57,045 nt of DNA, taken from the NCBI RefSeq assembly GCF_001019615.1, contig NZ_JNBQ01000024.1, positions 1 to 57,045 on the forward strand, in the 5' to 3' direction. This stretch comes from Cellulosimicrobium funkei (GTDB lineage Bacteria > Actinomycetota > Actinomycetes > Actinomycetales > Cellulomonadaceae). This document shows positions 34,383-43,017 of the stretch, piece by piece (position 1 is the first letter of the stretch; the number at the start of each line of letters is the position of its first letter). The notes under the pieces were generated by a model. That model saw nothing but the letters and a program-made list of their open reading frames with translations. It did no database searches and was not told where the DNA came from. A program made the position numbers and the translations under genes.

Positions 34383-35156
34383 GTGACGCACCTGACGACC
34401 GACGACGTCCCGCCCTCCGGGGAGATCCGTCCGCGGGTGCGCGAGTTCCGCCGGCTGATGATGACGTACAAGTTCGGCATCGACGAGGTGATGACCAAGA
34501 TCACCGTCCTGCGCGACGAGTTCCGGCACATCCACGACTACAACCCCATCGAGCACCTCGGCTCGCGCCTGAAGTCGATCGACTCGATCTTCGCCAAGGC
34601 GCAGCGCAAGGGGATCCCGCTCACCCCGGAGGGCGTGCGGGAGAACATGTTCGACGTCGCGGGCGTGCGCGTGACGTGCAGCTTCGTCTCCGACATCTAC
34701 CGCGTGCGCGACATGCTCGTCGGCCAGCGCGACCTCACCGTGCTCGAGGAGCGCGACTACATCGCGCACCCCAAGGGCAACGGCTACAAGAGCCTGCACC
34801 TCATCGTGAAGGTACCGGTCTTCCTCTCGGACCGGGTCGAGGACGTCGTCGTGGAGATCCAGCTCCGCACCATCGCCATGGACTTCTGGGCGAGCCTCGA
34901 GCACAAGATCTATTACAAGTACCAGCGCGACGTGCCCCAGCACCTCACCGACGCCCTCAAGCTCGCGGCCGACGTCGCGGCGACCCTCGACACGACGATG
35001 GAGCGCATCCACGACGAGGTCCGCGAGCTGGACGGCGAGGCCGAGCCCGTCGAGACCGCGGACGCGCTCGTGTCGCCGCGCGAGATGGTCGAGAACTTCA
35101 TGAGAACGGTGCAGGTCGCCGACGAGGCCTTCCACGAGCGTCGCCACGACGGCTGA
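34383..35156 (+). CDS. GTP pyrophosphokinase family protein (small alarmone synthetase)
   Basis: GTG34383 gives 257 residues: a single RelA/SpoT-type synthetase domain without the hydrolase, TGS or ACT regions. DVAGVRVTCSFVSDIYRV and YIAHPKGNGYKSLHLIV hold conserved G-loop and catalytic residues, and VVEIQLRTIAMDFWASLEHK is the family's hallmark with Glu and Gln. It should make (p)ppGpp from GTP/GDP and ATP, as a cytosolic stress signal like RelQ/RelP. It diverges from ligD and ends before a weak hairpin. Confidence 0.93.
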   Translation: MTHLTTDDVPPSGEIRPRVREFRRLMMTYKFGIDEVMTKITVLRDEFRHIHDYNPIEHLGSRLKSIDSIFAKAQRKGIPLTPEGVRENMFDVAGVRVTCSFVSDIYRVRDMLVGQRDLTVLEERDYIAHPKGNGYKSLHLIVKVPVFLSDRVEDVVVEIQLRTIAMDFWASLEHKIYYKYQRDVPQHLTDALKLAADVAATLDTTMERIHDEVRELDGEAEPVETADALVSPREMVENFMRTVQVADEAFHERRHDG

Positions 35157-35157
35157 C

Positions 35158-35182
35158 GCCGCCCGCCCGAGGGGCGAGCGGC
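35158..35182. terminator. Possible terminator hairpin
   Basis: GCCGCCCGCCC (35158-35168) pairs with GGGCGAGCGGC (35172-35182), one mismatch, three-base loop, between the convergent alarmone synthetase and ABC permease genes. Confidence 0.55.
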
Positions 35183-35204
35183 GACCGCCGGCGGCGGGGC
35201 CAGA

Positions 35205-36011
35205 TCAGGTCCAGCGGAACCAGCGCGCCGCGCCGGCGGCGCCCACCGCGACCGCGACGCCGAGCGCGACGAGGTGCGCGGCCGCCACGGGCTGCCCCGC
35301 CCACGCGTCGCCGAGCGCCTGCACCGCGGCGCCGAAGGGGAGCAGCTCCCCGACGCGCGCGACCGGCTCGGGAAGGTTCGACACGTCGCCGAACATGCCC
35401 CCGGTCGCCCCGAACGCGAAGAACGCGACGAGACCGAGCGCGAGCGCGGCGTTCGGGGTCGGCGCGACGGCGGCCACGAGCATCCCGACCGCGTACATCG
35501 CCGCCGACGCCAGGGCGAGCACGCCGAGCGCGACCCCGGGGGACGCCGGGAGCCGCGCGTCGAACGCGACCGTCGCGACGACGAGGGCGAGCGCGACACC
35601 CCCGGCGGTCTGGGCGACGCTCACCACGACCTGCGCGACGAGCACCATCGCGGGCGACGCGGGCGTGACGGACAGGCGCTTGAGGACGCCGGACCGCCGG
35701 TAGGAGGCGAGGAAGCTCGGCATGTTGATGACGCCGATGATGCCGACGACGATCGCGAGCACGACCGGGATCACGAAGACGTCGAACGCCGTCCTTCCCC
35801 CCGAGCCCGGGAGGACCATCGTCGTGGCGTCGCTGACGCCGTACATGACGAGGATCAGCACGGGCATGCCGAACGGCATGACGAGCCCGGCGGTGTCGCG
35901 CGCGACCATGCGGGCCTCGGCCCGGACAAGGGCGGCCCACGCGCGCGGCCCTGGCCTGCTCGGTGCGCGGCGCCCGGACGGCGTCGTGACGGCGGGGACG
36001 GCGGTGGTCAT
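35205..36011 (-). CDS. ABC-2 type transporter permease
   Basis: ATG36011 gives 268 residues with six membrane helices (for example VMPFGMPVLILVMYGV, FDVFVIPVVLAIVVGIIGVI, FFAFGATGGMFGDVSNL). The conserved block PSFLASYRRSGVLKRLSVTP near residue 105 is typical of two-component ABC-2 exporters for drugs or lipids. Its start overlaps the stop of the ATPase gene (ATGA at 36008). The pair is likely regulated by the two-component system transcribed divergently at 37152, a common arrangement for antimicrobial-resistance exporters. Confidence 0.93.
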   Translation of the reverse strand: MTTAVPAVTTPSGRRAPSRPGPRAWAALVRAEARMVARDTAGLVMPFGMPVLILVMYGVSDATTMVLPGSGGRTAFDVFVIPVVLAIVVGIIGVINMPSFLASYRRSGVLKRLSVTPASPAMVLVAQVVVSVAQTAGGVALALVVATVAFDARLPASPGVALGVLALASAAMYAVGMLVAAVAPTPNAALALGLVAFFAFGATGGMFGDVSNLPEPVARVGELLPFGAAVQALGDAWAGQPVAAAHLVALGVAVAVGAAGAARWFRWT

Positions 36012-36979
36012 GCGGCCTCCTCGGTCGGGGCGGTCGTCGCGCGGGGCCCGCCCGACGGGTCGTCGGTGAGCGGGCGTCCCGTCAGCGCGAGGAACGCGTC
36101 GTCGAGCGTCGCGCGCTCGAGCCGGGTCTCCGTCGCGACGACGCCGGCCCGCACGAGCGCGGTGCTCACCTCCTGGAGCAGGTCGCCGCGGCCGGTCACC
36201 ACGACCTGCTCGCCGCGGACCGCCACCTCCTCCACGCCGGGGAGTCGGTCCAGGAGCCCGGGCGGCAACGGCTCCGTGACGCGGAAGCGCACGCGCTGGT
36301 CGAGCCCGGCGGCCGCGACCAGCCCGGCCGGGGTGTCGTGCGCGACGACGCGGCCGCTCTCGAGGAGCGTGACGCGATCGCACAGCCGCTCGACCTCCTC
36401 CATGAGGTGCGACACGAGGAGCACGGTCGTGCCGCCGTCGCGCAGGTCCTCGACGACGCCCCACACCTGACGGCGTGCCTGCGGGTCGAGCCCGGTGGTG
36501 AGCTCGTCGAGGATCACGACGCGCGGGTCCCCGACGAGCGCGAGCACGATCGCGACCCGTTGCTGCTGACCCCCCGAGAGCCGCTCGTAGCGCACGTCCC
36601 GCTGTTCCTCGAGCCCCAGGGTCGCGACGAGCTCGTCGGGGTCGCGGCCCGCGCCGTAGAACGTGCGGTAGAGGTGCGCGAGCTCGCGCACCGTCAGCGC
36701 GCCGTGCAGGAACCCCGACTGGAGCTGCACCCCCAGCACCTGGCGCACCGCGGCGCGGTCCGTGAACGGGTCGAGGCCGAGCACGCGCACGGACCCGTGG
36801 TCGGGGCGGCGCACGCCCGCGACCATCTCGACCGTGGTCGTCTTGCCCGCCCCGTTGGGGCCGAGGATGCCCAGGACCTCGCCCTCGACGGCGACGAGGC
36901 CGACGTCGTCCACCGCCGTCGTCGACCCGCCCTTGCGGCGGTAGCGCTTCGTGAGGTTCCGTGCGTCGACGGCGTCCAT
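36008..36979 (-). CDS. ABC transporter ATP-binding protein (ABC-2/DrrA-like)
   Basis: This 323-residue ATPase powers the permease encoded right after it. It shows Walker A (LGPNGAGKTTT near residue 40), the Q-loop region (GVQLQSGFLHGALT), the signature LSGGQQQR and Walker B VVILDELTTGLD, and the H-loop SHLMEEVE. About 90 extra C-terminal residues form a regulatory extension seen in DrrA-like exporters. The divergent gap to the histidine kinase gene (36980-37151) may hold both promoters. Confidence 0.95.
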   Translation of the reverse strand: MDAVDARNLTKRYRRKGGSTTAVDDVGLVAVEGEVLGILGPNGAGKTTTVEMVAGVRRPDHGSVRVLGLDPFTDRAAVRQVLGVQLQSGFLHGALTVRELAHLYRTFYGAGRDPDELVATLGLEEQRDVRYERLSGGQQQRVAIVLALVGDPRVVILDELTTGLDPQARRQVWGVVEDLRDGGTTVLLVSHLMEEVERLCDRVTLLESGRVVAHDTPAGLVAAAGLDQRVRFRVTEPLPPGLLDRLPGVEEVAVRGEQVVVTGRGDLLQEVSTALVRAGVVATETRLERATLDDAFLALTGRPLTDDPSGGPRATTAPTEEAA

Positions 36980-37151
36980 GTCGTCCTCCTGCTCGTCCGC
37001 GGTGTGCCCGTGACCGGTCGGGGCGGTCCCGCCCAGGTGCTCCCTCGACGCTAGGGACCGGTGGGACCGGCCTGCGCGTGCCGGTCGTCACCGACGTCGC
37101 CCATGACTTCCGGCACGTCGCGCGCGGCCGGCGGGTCCGTAGGGTGGAGGG

Positions 37152-38354
37152 ATGCGACGGACCGACCCGGAGGTGTGGGCGGGCGTCGCGATGCTCGTCG
37201 TCATCCTCGGCATCGGGGCGCTCGTCCCGATCGCCGCGCCCGGCGCCCTGACGGTCCCCGTCGTGGCCTGGCTCGCGGTGTTCGCGGCGTTCGTCCTGGT
37301 CACCGTGGTTATCGTCCTCGGGTCCGGGTTCGCGACGCCCCGCGCACGCACGCTGCTCGGCGCGCAGGTCGTGCTCGTCGCGACGCTCGTGCTCACGGCC
37401 CCGGGCGCGGGCTGGCTCCCGATCCTGCTCGTCGTCGTCGCGGCGCTGAGCGTGTACGTCGCCCCGGTGCCCGTCGTGGCCGTCGTCGTCGCCGTGAACG
37501 TCGTCGTCGTGGGGGTCGCGTCCGGCCTGCGCGGCTCTGTCACCGACGCCCTGCTCACCGCGACGATCTACCTGCTGCTCCAGGTCGCGAGCGTCGGCTC
37601 GACCCTCGCGCTCCAGCGCGAGCGGCGCATGCGCGAGCAGCTCGCCGTCGCGCACGTCGAGCTGCGGGCCGCTGCCGTGCTGCGCGACGAGTCGACGCGC
37701 TCCGAGGAGCGCCTGCGGATCGCGCGCGAGCTGCACGACGTCCTCGGCCACCAGCTCACCGTGCTCGCGCTCGAGCTCGAGACGGCGAGCCACCAGGACG
37801 GCGAGCGGGCCCGCGAGCACGTGGTGCGGGCCAAGGACGTCGCGCGCGAGCTGCTCGGCGACGTGCGCGCGACCGTCGGCGAGCTGCGGCGGCAGGCCCC
37901 GAGCCTGGAGGAGTCGCTCGGCTCGCTCGTCGGGCGGGTGACCGTGCCGCGCGTGCGGATCGCCGTCGACGACGACGTCACGGTCGACGAGGAGCAGACG
38001 GTCGTGCTCGTGCGCGTGGTCCAGGAGGCGCTGACCAACGCGATCCGGCACGCCGAGGCCACCGTGCTCGACGTCGCCGTCACCGCCGAGGAGGGCCGGG
38101 TGCGGCTCGTCGCGCAGGACGACGGGTGGGGCGCCGCCCGCGTGGAGCCGGGCAACGGCCTGCGGGGGATCGAGGAACGGGTCCGGGCCGCCGGCGGCAC
38201 CGTCCGCCTCGACGGGCGGAGCGGGTTCCGGGTCGAGGTCGAGCTCGCCCCCGAGCACAGGGCCGCCCTCACCGAGCGCCGCCGCGCCGGGGGAGACGTT
38301 CGAGCGATCCCGCGGGGCACCGCCCCCGTGCGGCCGACGGTGCCGGGCGCATGA
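37152..38354 (+). CDS. Two-component sensor histidine kinase (NarL-type partner)
   Basis: The 400-residue kinase has about five membrane helices in the first 155 residues. The HisKA_3 dimerisation block RIARELHDVLGHQLTVLALE carries phosphorylated His195, and the HATPase region has VVQEALTNAIRHAEAT (N box) and GNGLRGIEERVRAAGG (G box). It has almost no extracellular domain, resembling the intramembrane-sensing LiaS/DesK class that detects envelope or membrane stress. It overlaps the response regulator start (ATGA) and diverges from the ABC exporter genes, its likely target. Confidence 0.95.
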   Translation: MRRTDPEVWAGVAMLVVILGIGALVPIAAPGALTVPVVAWLAVFAAFVLVTVVIVLGSGFATPRARTLLGAQVVLVATLVLTAPGAGWLPILLVVVAALSVYVAPVPVVAVVVAVNVVVVGVASGLRGSVTDALLTATIYLLLQVASVGSTLALQRERRMREQLAVAHVELRAAAVLRDESTRSEERLRIARELHDVLGHQLTVLALELETASHQDGERAREHVVRAKDVARELLGDVRATVGELRRQAPSLEESLGSLVGRVTVPRVRIAVDDDVTVDEEQTVVLVRVVQEALTNAIRHAEATVLDVAVTAEEGRVRLVAQDDGWGAARVEPGNGLRGIEERVRAAGGTVRLDGRSGFRVEVELAPEHRAALTERRRAGGDVRAIPRGTAPVRPTVPGA

Positions 38355-39019
38355 GCGACGCCGCGGTGCGCGTCCTTCTCGTCGACGACCAGACCCTCGT
38401 GCGGCAGGGGATCCGCAGCCTCCTCGAGCTCGCGCCCGACGTCGACGTCGTCGCCGAGGCCGAGGACGGGATGGCGGCGCTCGCGGCCGTGCGCGAGCAC
38501 ACGCCCGACGTCGTTCTGCTCGACCTGCGCATGCCGCGCCACGACGGGATCTGGGCTCTCGAGGCCCTGCGTGAGAGCGGCGACGACACCCCGGTGCTCG
38601 TGCTCACGACGTTCGACGACGACGCCCTCGTCCTGCGGGCGCTGCGGGCCGGCGCGCGCGGCTACCTCCTCAAGGACGTGACGCTCGAGCAGCTCACCGG
38701 AGCGGTCCGCACGCTCGCCTCCGGCGGCACGCTCGTGCAGCCGTCGATCACCGACCGCCTCCTGCGCGCGGTGCGGGCCGGGACGGTCCCCGCCGACGAC
38801 CTGGACGACGGCGCCGGCCCCGTGCAGGAGCTGACCGACCGCGAGCTCGAGGTGCTCCGCCTCGTCGCGGCGGGGTTCTCCAACCGCGAGATCGCGCACG
38901 CGCTCTTCCTCGCCGAGGGGACCGTGAAGAACCACGTGTCGACCGTGCTGCTCAAGCTCGGGACGCGCGACCGCACGCGCGCGGTCCTGCGCGCGCTGCA
39001 CGTCGGCCTGCTCGGCTGA
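38351..39019 (+). CDS. NarL/FixJ-family response regulator
   Basis: The 222-residue regulator has an N-terminal receiver with acidic pocket residues in LLVDDQTLV and phosphoacceptor Asp58 (VVLLDLRMPR). KDVTLEQL contains the conserved Lys. A LuxR-type helix-turn-helix follows at about residues 152-215 (LTDRELEVLRLVAAGFSNRE, EGTVKNHVSTVLLKLG). ATG38351 overlaps the kinase stop by four bases. The pair is one operon and probably activates the divergent ABC genes. Confidence 0.96.
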   Translation: MSDAAVRVLLVDDQTLVRQGIRSLLELAPDVDVVAEAEDGMAALAAVREHTPDVVLLDLRMPRHDGIWALEALRESGDDTPVLVLTTFDDDALVLRALRAGARGYLLKDVTLEQLTGAVRTLASGGTLVQPSITDRLLRAVRAGTVPADDLDDGAGPVQELTDRELEVLRLVAAGFSNREIAHALFLAEGTVKNHVSTVLLKLGTRDRTRAVLRALHVGLLG

Positions 39020-39025
39020 CGCCTG

Positions 39026-39328
39026 TCAGAGCAGGGTCTCGACGCCGATCGTCACCCGGTCGCCGACGTCGACGCCCTCGGCGCGGCGGACCGCGGCCTT
39101 GATGGGGACGACGAACGTCTTGCGCTGCGCGTCGGGGAACACCGACGTCGACCAGCGCTGCGCCCCGAGCGTCACCTCGACCTTGACGGAGCCGAACCCC
39201 GCGGGCGGCAGCGGCAGCTCCGCGATCTCGTCGCTCACGTCCTCCGGCAGCGCGGCGAACACCCAGCTGTCGGTGCGCGCCTCCCACCGCCACAGCTCTG
39301 CCTCGAACTCGAACCTGGTCCCCGCCAC
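39026..39328 (-). CDS. DUF1905-domain protein
   Basis: GTG39328 gives 100 residues with the DUF1905 pattern: FEAELWRWEARTDSWVFAAL, LPPAGFGSVKVEVTLGAQRW, TSVFPDAQRKTFVVPIKAAV and DVGDRVTIGVET. These small beta-barrel-like proteins are of unknown function. Longer in-frame starts to 39577 overlap ku on the opposite strand and are excluded. It converges on the response regulator with only six bases between and diverges from ku. Confidence 0.85.
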   Translation of the reverse strand: MAGTRFEFEAELWRWEARTDSWVFAALPEDVSDEIAELPLPPAGFGSVKVEVTLGAQRWSTSVFPDAQRKTFVVPIKAAVRRAEGVDVGDRVTIGVETLL

Positions 39329-39452
39329 CCGATCATGGTGCCGCGGGCCACCCACACGCGCGGCGTCGTCGGGAAGCCCGCGGGCGTCGCCCGCACGCGA
39401 ACCAGCGCCGCCACCCCTCGCGGGCGGGCGCGCGGCGCGCCACCATGGACGG

Positions 39453-40496
39453 ATGAGGGCCATCTGGAAGGGCGCCATCACGTTCGGCCTCGTCAACGTC
39501 CCCGTCAAGGTGTACTCCGCGACGGAGGACCACGACGTGCCGCTGCACCAGGTCCACGACAAGGACGGCGGGCGCATCCGCTACCGGCGCGTGTGCGAGA
39601 TCGACGGCGAGGTCGTGCCCTACGAGCACATCGACAAGGCGTACGACGACGGCGAGCGCACGGTCGTGCTCACGAGCGAGGACTTCGCCGCGCTCCCCGC
39701 CGAGCGCAGCCGCGAGATCGAGGTCGTCGAGTTCGTCCCGAGCGAGCAGATCGACCCGCTGCTGCTCGACCGCAGCTACTACCTGGAACCCGACTCCAAG
39801 TCCAACAAGGCGTACGTGCTCATGCGGCGCACGCTCGAGGAGACCGACCGCACGGCGATCGTGAAGTTCGCGCTGCGCCAGCGCACCCGGCTCGCCGCGA
39901 TGCGCGTGCGCGACGACGTGCTCGTGCTCCAGACGCTGCTCTGGGCCGACGAGGTCCGCGAGGCGGCGTTCCCCTCGCTCGACGACGAGGCGAAGGTGAC
40001 CGATAAGGAGCTCGCCATGTCGGCGCAGCTCGTCGCGAGCTTCGAGGCCGACTTCACGCCCGAGGAGTACGAGGACGACTACCAGGCGCAGCTCCGCCAG
40101 CTCATCGAGGCCAAGCTCGAGCAGGGCGACGCGCTCGACACCGCCGAGACCTTCGGCGAGCAGCCCGAGGAGGGCGAGGGCGCCGAGGTCATCGACCTGA
40201 TGGAGGCCCTGCGCAAGTCCGTCGCGTCGTCGAAGAGCAGCCGTGCGAGCGGATCGGGGTCGTCCGGCGGGTCGACGGCGAAGGGCGGCTCGGCCCGCAA
40301 GGCCGCCTCGTCGTCGGGCAAGAGCTCCTCGGGCTCCCGGGCGAAGAGCACGGGGACCAAGGACGAGGGGTCGAAGCCCGCCGCCAAGAAGACCTCGAGC
40401 CGCTCGTCGTCGAAGGAGAAGACGACGGCGAAGACGACGGCGAAGACGACGGCGAAGACGACGGCGAGGACGACGCGGAAGAAGGCGTCCGCGTAG
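39453..40496 (+). CDS. ku: Non-homologous end-joining protein Ku
   Basis: Ku forms a ring on DNA ends and recruits LigD. The 347-residue protein begins with the family's MRAIWKGAITFGLVNVPVKV and holds YRRVCEIDGEVV, LLLDRSYYLEPDSKSNKAY and VLQTLLWADEVREA, so the core (about 1-255) is complete. The last 85 residues are a Lys/Ser/Thr-rich disordered tail with four KTTA units from a 12-base repeat at 40419-40466. Basic tails in actinobacterial Ku bind DNA. The start ATG39453 is natural. It lies about 5 kb from ligD rather than adjacent. Confidence 0.97.
   Translation: MRAIWKGAITFGLVNVPVKVYSATEDHDVPLHQVHDKDGGRIRYRRVCEIDGEVVPYEHIDKAYDDGERTVVLTSEDFAALPAERSREIEVVEFVPSEQIDPLLLDRSYYLEPDSKSNKAYVLMRRTLEETDRTAIVKFALRQRTRLAAMRVRDDVLVLQTLLWADEVREAAFPSLDDEAKVTDKELAMSAQLVASFEADFTPEEYEDDYQAQLRQLIEAKLEQGDALDTAETFGEQPEEGEGAEVIDLMEALRKSVASSKSSRASGSGSSGGSTAKGGSARKAASSSGKSSSGSRAKSTGTKDEGSKPAAKKTSSRSSSKEKTTAKTTAKTTAKTTARTTRKKASA
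40419..40466. repeat. Four tandem 12-base repeats in the ku tail
   Basis: AAGACGACGGCG is repeated four times exactly, coding for Lys-Thr-Thr-Ala each time, followed by a divergent unit. It is likely to vary in copy number between strains. Confidence 0.9.
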
Positions 40497-40618
40497 GGTC
40501 GCGACCCTGCTCCCGGCGCCGCTCCGCGCCGTGCGATGAGTTCGGTGCCCGGCGCGCGTCGGAACGGTGAGGACGGTGGTCCGGCCGCCCGTGAGACCTG
40601 CGACGAACGGAGACGACG

Positions 40619-41071
40619 ATGCGCGCGATCGTGCCGAGCCTGTGGTTCGACGGCAACCTCGAGGAGGCCATCACCTTTTACTCGAGCGTCTTCCCCGACG
40701 CGAAGGTCGGCGACGTGTTCCGCCAGCCCGACGGCACGGCGGTGTCGGCGGACTTCGAGCTCGCCGGGCACCGGTTCGCGGCCATCAACGGCGGCCCGCA
40801 GTTCCCGTTCACCGAGGCGGTGTCGTTCGTCGTCGAGTGCGAGTCGCAGGACGAGGTCGACGAGTACTGGGCCGCGCTCACCGACGGCGGCCAGGAGTCG
40901 CAGTGCGGCTGGCTCAAGGACCGGTTCGGGCTGTCGTGGCAGGTGGTCCCCGTGGAGTTCCTCGCGATGCTGCAGGACCCGGACCCCGCCCGCGTCCAGC
41001 GCGTCGTCGACGTGATGATGACGCAGGCCAAGCTCGACCTGGGACCGTTGCGGGCCGCCTACGACGGCTGA
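40619..41071 (+). CDS. VOC-superfamily protein (PhnB/YjdN-like)
   Basis: The 150-residue protein matches the PhnB-like branch of the vicinal-oxygen-chelate superfamily: IVPSLWFDGNLEEAITFYSS at the start, FAAINGGPQFPFTEAVSFVV, and CGWLKDRFGLSWQVVPVEFL. Such proteins are often labelled 3-demethylubiquinone methyltransferase-like; the reaction is not established. ATG40619 follows GGAGACGACG. The gene lies downstream of ku and may be a separate unit. Confidence 0.93.
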   Translation: MRAIVPSLWFDGNLEEAITFYSSVFPDAKVGDVFRQPDGTAVSADFELAGHRFAAINGGPQFPFTEAVSFVVECESQDEVDEYWAALTDGGQESQCGWLKDRFGLSWQVVPVEFLAMLQDPDPARVQRVVDVMMTQAKLDLGPLRAAYDG

Positions 41072-41206
41072 CCCGACGCCAGGCAGCGGTGCAGCCGCAC
41101 AGGTGGTCTGCGGGGGATGTCCAGACCGTGCCCAGGTCTGGTTGAATGCGCTCGTCATCTCCGCCGACGGCCCGCGCCGTCCTCTCGTGAAGGACCACGA
41201 CACCGA

Positions 41207-42937
41207 GTGAAGAAGCTCCTTGCCGGCACCGTGGGGACGGTGCTGGCCCTCGGCGGGCTGGGCGTCGCCACCGCGACCCCCGCAGCCGCCGCTACCCAGT
41301 TCGTGCAGCCGTCCTGCAACTCTCTCTACGTCAGCCTCGAGGACTACCCGGAGGGGACCTCCGTCGTCGTGGTCCTCGACGGTGAGACGGTCGAGAGCAC
41401 GACGTTCGACATCTCTTATGCCTTCTCGCACGACCTCGACTTCTCGACCCCGCACGACTGGAGCGTCGACGTCGACGCCCCGGGCGGCACGGACGGCGAC
41501 TACTCCGACAGCGGTACCACCACCCCGTGCGACACCGACCCGAACGCGTGGGCGGACGCCTGGGCTTCGTGCGGTGAGCTCTCGACCTACGTGACCGGCT
41601 ATCCGGAGGGCTCGCGCATCGTCGTGAGCCTGGAGGGCGAGGTCGTCGCGGACGAGACGTTCATCGGCTCCAGCGCGAACGGCTGGCCGCTGGACTGGCA
41701 GGTCGCGCACGACTGGTCGGTCGTGCTCGACGCGGCAGACGACGCCCTTGACCGGACCTGGTCCGGGACGACCGAGCCGTGCCGGTTCGACCCGAGCCTG
41801 CGCGTCGACGTCAGCGCCTACTGCGAGTCCCTCTGGGTGAACGTCGCGGGGTACCCGGCAGGGACGGCCGTCACCATCCGGCTCGACGGCGAGACCGTCG
41901 CGGAAGGTTCGGTCGACGAGAGCGGGTACTTCTCGGGCGGCTGGACCATCGACGGTTCGCGCTCCCAGGAATGGGTGGTCGTGCTCGACGCGGCGGACGA
42001 CGCACAGGACCGGACCGAGACCGGGGTCTCCGAGCCCTGCTGGGTGGAGCCGAACACGGTAGAGCCGGTCACCCCGGTGACGGTGACGGACTGTTCCGCG
42101 ACGCCCGCCGACGTCGTGCTGCCCGACGACACCGCCGAGATCACCTACGAACGCACGAACGACGGGATCGTCGCGACGGCCTCCCCGGGGTACGTGCTCC
42201 CGTCCTCCTCCGACCAGTGGGGGCCGCACGACGGCGGGCGGCTCCTTCTCGGCTGGCACTCGGTCGTCCGCCCACGCTGCGACCTCGAGGTCGTCTCGGT
42301 GACCCCGGTGTGCGACGACGGCCTGCCCTTCGTGGACGTCGTCGTAACGCCCCCGTCGGGCGCGGCCGAGGGAACGCTCGGCATCGAGTGGGTCGGCCCG
42401 AACGGCGGGTACGACGACGTCGTCTACGGCGGTGGCGGGTTCGGGCTGTCGTTCACGGGTCGTCAGCCGTGGCCGTCGTTCATCACGAACGACGACGGGA
42501 CCGTCTCGCCGCAGCGTGACCCGGAGTGGCGCCTCGCCGACATCGACCTGGTTCTCGGAGTCTCGGTCCCGGTCGACGGCGGGTCGTTCTCGCGCTACCA
42601 CCGCGCGCTCTGGGAGGACGCGCCGACCGACGACCCGTGCGCGGACGACCCCGGGCCGCACTTCTCCGTCGACGTGTCCGAGCGTCGGCTCGCGGGGAAG
42701 CTCTACCTCGCCGTGCGCGTCCTCAACGAGGGTGACAGCACCGCGGACGTGAGCGTCGAGACGCCGTTCGGCCGCAAGCACTTCCCGCGCGTCGCGGCGG
42801 GAGCGAGCGCGTACCAGGCGTTCGCGGTGCGGACGACCGAGCCGGTCGAGGGCCAGGTGGACGTCTCCTTCACGGCCGACGTCGACGGCGAGTCGGTGAC
42901 GCGCGAGCGTTCCGTCCCGTTCTGGCTCGGCGGGTAG
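41207..42937 (+). CDS. Secreted protein with three tandem Cys-bounded repeats
   Basis: GTG41207 gives 576 residues. The signal peptide is VKKLLAGTVGTVLALGGLGV with an AAAA cleavage region near residue 29. Three repeats of 70-73 residues follow, each starting and ending at a cysteine (Cys37-108, 122-192, 206-278). They share GYPxGT, LDGE and a DWSVVLDAADDA-like strand, and end in EPC. Each resembles a small beta-sandwich, perhaps closed by its cysteine pair. The remaining 300 residues are unrecognised beta-rich sequence. No LPXTG or lipobox is seen, so the protein is released or loosely wall-bound. Function unknown. Confidence 0.88.
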   Translation: MKKLLAGTVGTVLALGGLGVATATPAAAATQFVQPSCNSLYVSLEDYPEGTSVVVVLDGETVESTTFDISYAFSHDLDFSTPHDWSVDVDAPGGTDGDYSDSGTTTPCDTDPNAWADAWASCGELSTYVTGYPEGSRIVVSLEGEVVADETFIGSSANGWPLDWQVAHDWSVVLDAADDALDRTWSGTTEPCRFDPSLRVDVSAYCESLWVNVAGYPAGTAVTIRLDGETVAEGSVDESGYFSGGWTIDGSRSQEWVVVLDAADDAQDRTETGVSEPCWVEPNTVEPVTPVTVTDCSATPADVVLPDDTAEITYERTNDGIVATASPGYVLPSSSDQWGPHDGGRLLLGWHSVVRPRCDLEVVSVTPVCDDGLPFVDVVVTPPSGAAEGTLGIEWVGPNGGYDDVVYGGGGFGLSFTGRQPWPSFITNDDGTVSPQRDPEWRLADIDLVLGVSVPVDGGSFSRYHRALWEDAPTDDPCADDPGPHFSVDVSERRLAGKLYLAVRVLNEGDSTADVSVETPFGRKHFPRVAAGASAYQAFAVRTTEPVEGQVDVSFTADVDGESVTRERSVPFWLGG

Positions 42938-42958
42938 TCGCAGGCGACGCCTGAGCAC

Positions 42959-43000
42959 GAGGGCCCGGTGGCGCGTCGACGGACGTGCCGCCGGGCCCTC
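42959..43000. terminator. Terminator hairpin between convergent genes
   Basis: GAGGGCCCGG (42959-42968) pairs perfectly with CCGGGCCCTC (42991-43000). It lies between the secreted repeat protein and the TetR gene, which converge here. Confidence 0.72.
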
Positions 43001-43017
43001 CCGCTGCCGATGACTGC

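Noticed and set aside
40490-40520. AGGGTCGCGACCCT palindrome after ku.
   Set aside because: It has no loop bases and overlaps the stop codon, so it is a poor terminator and too common a type of palindrome at this GC content.
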